From: JAZQNC01 sp045536155
Lineage (GTDB): Bacteria; Bacillota; Clostridia; Oscillospirales; CAG-272
Assembly: GCA_045536155.1 (NCBI GenBank)
Contig: JAZSMZ010000087.1
Location: 1-8,017, forward strand
Reading direction: 5' to 3'
DNA length: 8,017 nucleotides
The notes below the pieces were generated by a model. That model ran no database searches, was not told the origin of the DNA, and was given only the letters and a program-made list of their open reading frames with translations. Positions 6,463 to 8,017 of the stretch are shown piece by piece (positions within the stretch are counted from its first letter, which is position 1; every line of letters begins with the position of its first letter). Position numbers and translations under genes: made by a program.

Positions 6463-6984
6463 ATGAAAAAACTGTTTTTTGCAATGTTGGTATTTGCCCT
6501 TGCCGTCAGCACTATATCCTGCATCGGCGAGGTCGGTATCGACGATGATACCACCGCAGAGATAACGGAGGAAGCTACCGAAACAACGGCAGTGATCGAC
6601 GAAATACCCTTTGAGCTCAATACTGCACATAACGGTATACAGAGCGATGACGCTTTCGATAAGGTGTATACATGGGGCGACTACGGATACGAAAAAAACT
6701 ACGTATGGTCAAATAAGACAATATACAACGTCTCCCTTCTTTATATCGTTTCCGATAGCGAGCTTGAATGGGATCTGAGCCGCGAGAGCGAATATACCAT
6801 CGACGCGCTTTTGCCCGGTGAGGCGGTCTGCCTTGATATTATGGTGCCCGAGGGATTTCCCAGCCACGCATTCTGCTATGAATATGAAGGCGAAAAGCAT
6901 ATAATGGCCATAGGATACAACGGACGGGACGGCGGTATAACATTCTCGGAAATCACCGATACAAAGATAAGTTTTGATGACTGA
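6463..6984 (+). CDS. Putative lipoprotein of unknown function
   Basis: This 173-residue protein begins with a classic lipoprotein signal: MKK, a hydrophobic core (LFFAMLVFALAV) and STISC, with Cys20 as the likely lipidation site. It should be exported and anchored on the outer face of the cytoplasmic membrane. An acidic, Thr/Glu-rich linker follows (roughly residues 26-50, with TTAEITEEATETTA). The remainder, about residues 55-173, is rich in aromatic and beta-prone residues (WSNKTIYNVSLLYIV, LLPGEAVCLDIMV) and resembles a small Ig-like or beta-sandwich module, but I do not recognise a family. The start lies 16 bases after the phosphoesterase stop with only a weak GGG-containing Shine-Dalgarno at 6453-6455. 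Its 3' end overlaps the likely start of tag by eight bases. The signal peptide is firm; the function is unknown. Confidence 0.8.
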   Translation: MKKLFFAMLVFALAVSTISCIGEVGIDDDTTAEITEEATETTAVIDEIPFELNTAHNGIQSDDAFDKVYTWGDYGYEKNYVWSNKTIYNVSLLYIVSDSELEWDLSRESEYTIDALLPGEAVCLDIMVPEGFPSHAFCYEYEGEKHIMAIGYNGRDGGITFSEITDTKISFDD

Positions 6985-7531
6985 AATGACCAAAAGATGT
7001 AAGTGGTGCCGTGAATCAAACGAAGAGTATGTAAAATACCATGACAATGAGTGGGGAAGAGAAACTCACGATGATGATAATCTTTACGAGCTTTTAGTGC
7101 TTGAACCCTTTCAGGCGGGACTGTCGTGGGAGACGATACTCAATCGTCGTGATGCATTCAAAAGGGCATTCGACGGATATGACCGCGAAAAAATATGCAG
7201 TTACGGCGATGAAAAGATAGACGAGCTTATGCATGACAGCTCGATAATACGAAATCGCCGCAAAATCGAAGCTGCGGTAAACAATTCCCGCATCTTTTGC
7301 GATATTGTGCGCGAATGGGGCAGCTTTGATAGATATATATGGCATTTTACCGAAGGTAAAACGATATATGAAACCGGAAAAACAAGCTCCGAGCTGTCCG
7401 ATAGAATCACCGCCGACCTCAAAAAGCGGGGCATGAAATTCATCGGCACAACCGTCGTATATTCGTATCTGCAGGCGATCGGCGTGATATATTCGCATGA
7501 CGAGGATTGCTTTTTATACAGGAGTAAATAA
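6977..7531 (+). CDS. tag: 3-methyladenine DNA glycosylase I (Tag)
   Basis: This helix-hairpin-helix family base-excision enzyme removes N3-methyladenine from alkylated DNA in the cytoplasm. Numbered from the ATG at 6977 (184 residues), it shows RCKWC near the N-terminus, YHDNEWG (21-27), LEPFQAGLSW with the recognition glutamate E43 and W51, IIRNRRKI, and KKRGMKFIGTTVVYSYLQAIG. The four ligands of the Tag zinc snap are present: C8 and H22 near the N-terminus and H174 and C178 near the C-terminus. Length matches the E. coli enzyme (187). Three starts are possible: TTG 6974, ATG 6977 and ATG 6986. None has a clear Shine-Dalgarno. ATG 6977 overlaps the lipoprotein stop (ATGACTGA), suggesting translational coupling, while ATG 6986 would give the more usual short N-terminus MTKRC. 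Identification is secure; only the start is uncertain. Confidence 0.94.
   Translation: MTEMTKRCKWCRESNEEYVKYHDNEWGRETHDDDNLYELLVLEPFQAGLSWETILNRRDAFKRAFDGYDREKICSYGDEKIDELMHDSSIIRNRRKIEAAVNNSRIFCDIVREWGSFDRYIWHFTEGKTIYETGKTSSELSDRITADLKKRGMKFIGTTVVYSYLQAIGVIYSHDEDCFLYRSK
7520..7524 (+). promoter_or_regulatory. Shine-Dalgarno for the TTG start of the PLD-like gene
   Basis: AGGAG lies eight bases before the TTG at 7533 and inside the last codons of tag. An ATG in the same frame at 7497 lies within tag, has no comparable site and would add 12 non-homologous residues. The TTG directly precedes NYSDITLLVNG, a normal beginning for this family. Confidence 0.75.
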
Positions 7532-7532
7532 G

Positions 7533-8017
7533 TTGAATTACAGTGATATAACCTTACTTGTCAACGGGAAAAACGCCTTTCCCGAGATAATAAAGTCGAT
7601 TGAAAATGCCCAAAAATCAATAGTGATAAATATGTTTATCTGGCGCGATGACGAAATCGGAAACAAGGTCGCTGCGGCGGTGCTCGACGCGGCAGAGCGA
7701 GGTGTAAAAGTGAATATTTCGGTTGACCGCTACGGAGTGGTGCTCGAAAAGTGCGAGGAGGCAGAAAAGTCGTTTTTTCACAAAAGGCTGTCGATTATTG
7801 AGAAGATCAAGATAGCGGCATTAAAGTTTTTGTATCCCGAAAACTGCAGTCAACGCTGTATTTGCGATGAGCGCACCGAGCTGTATAACAAAATCGTAAG
7901 TCATCCGAATATTACCGTCAGCGCCGATGAATTAAAGGCCGATCACTCAAAATATTAAATCTTGGACGATAAAGTTCTGTTCCTCGGCGGTATCTATATC
8001 GAAGATAAAGAGAACGG
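7533..8017 (+). pseudogene. Phospholipase D / cardiolipin synthase-like gene, interrupted by TAA and cut by window end
   Basis: The product resembles the PLD superfamily, whose cardiolipin synthases join phosphatidylglycerol molecules using two HxKxxxxD motifs. The N-terminal part shows LVNGKNAFPEIIKSIENAQK, IVINMFIWRDDEIGNKVA and AAERGVKVNISVDRYG, typical of the first PLD repeat. At 7956-7958 the frame meets TAA directly after HSKY (141 residues). Read through, it continues without a shift as ILDDKVLFLGGIYIEDKEN to the window edge, completing the first HKD motif (H-S-K-Y-stop-I-L-D) and the usual following GG block. The stop replaces the fifth residue of the motif, plausibly a Tyr codon TAT or TAC changed by one base. 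The truncated product would lack a complete active site. The second HKD motif lies beyond the window. The gene starts two bases after the tag stop at a TTG. A sequencing error or recoding remains possible. Confidence 0.8.

Noticed and set aside
7497..7532. ATG at 7497 as start of the PLD-like protein
   Set aside because: It sits inside tag, lacks a Shine-Dalgarno, and adds residues that do not resemble the family; TTG 7533 fits better.
7533..7958. The PLD-like gene as a complete 141-residue protein
   Set aside because: The frame ends in the middle of HxKxxxxD and recognisable family sequence continues in the same frame after the TAA, so the short product is not a natural end.

Overview
The window reads as a piece of chromosome from an anaerobic Firmicute (Bacillota), most likely a gut or rumen Clostridia of the Oscillospirales/Ruminococcus kind. 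This is an inference from the divergent bacterial F-type ATP synthase subunits, the mid-range base composition, the SigA-type promoters with AGGAG-like ribosome binding sites, and the mix of neighbours. No rRNA or other taxonomic marker is present, so the placement is tentative. I see no mobile element, CRISPR array, tRNA or phage gene.

Region 1 (1-3243, + strand) is the 3' half of an atp operon: the C-terminal part of atpA (alpha), then atpG (gamma), atpD (beta) and atpC (epsilon), closed by a strong hairpin terminator. Catalytic residues of the beta subunit and the alpha arginine finger are intact, so the F1 motor should be functional. Two points stand out. Epsilon is only 92 residues and lacks the C-terminal helical hairpin that normally brakes ATP hydrolysis. 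The atpD start codon has no adjacent Shine-Dalgarno; instead a good one lies 42 nt upstream, separated from the ATG by a 30-nt imperfect hairpin that would bring the two together.

Region 2 (3249-5216, - strand) is a single gene for a GH92-type alpha-mannosidase without a signal peptide. It converges on the atp operon, and the shared terminator serves both strands. Its promoter (TTGAAA-17-TATAAT) sits back to back with a second promoter of identical -35 and -10 sequence that drives region 3.

Region 3 (5364-8017, + strand) is a compact, apparently co-transcribed set: a cytoplasmic calcineurin-like metallophosphoesterase, a small lipoprotein of unknown function, 3-methyladenine DNA glycosylase I (tag), and a phospholipase D/cardiolipin-synthase-like gene that runs off the end of the window. 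The last gene carries an in-frame TAA inside its first HKD catalytic motif, with the homologous reading frame continuing on the other side, so it is either a fresh pseudogene, a sequencing or assembly error, or a recoding site. The four genes do not form a pathway that I recognise.

Most of the window is ordinary housekeeping and metabolic DNA. The points worth a second look are the atpD leader hairpin, the minimal epsilon subunit, the unusual cytoplasmic GH92 enzyme and the interrupted HKD motif.
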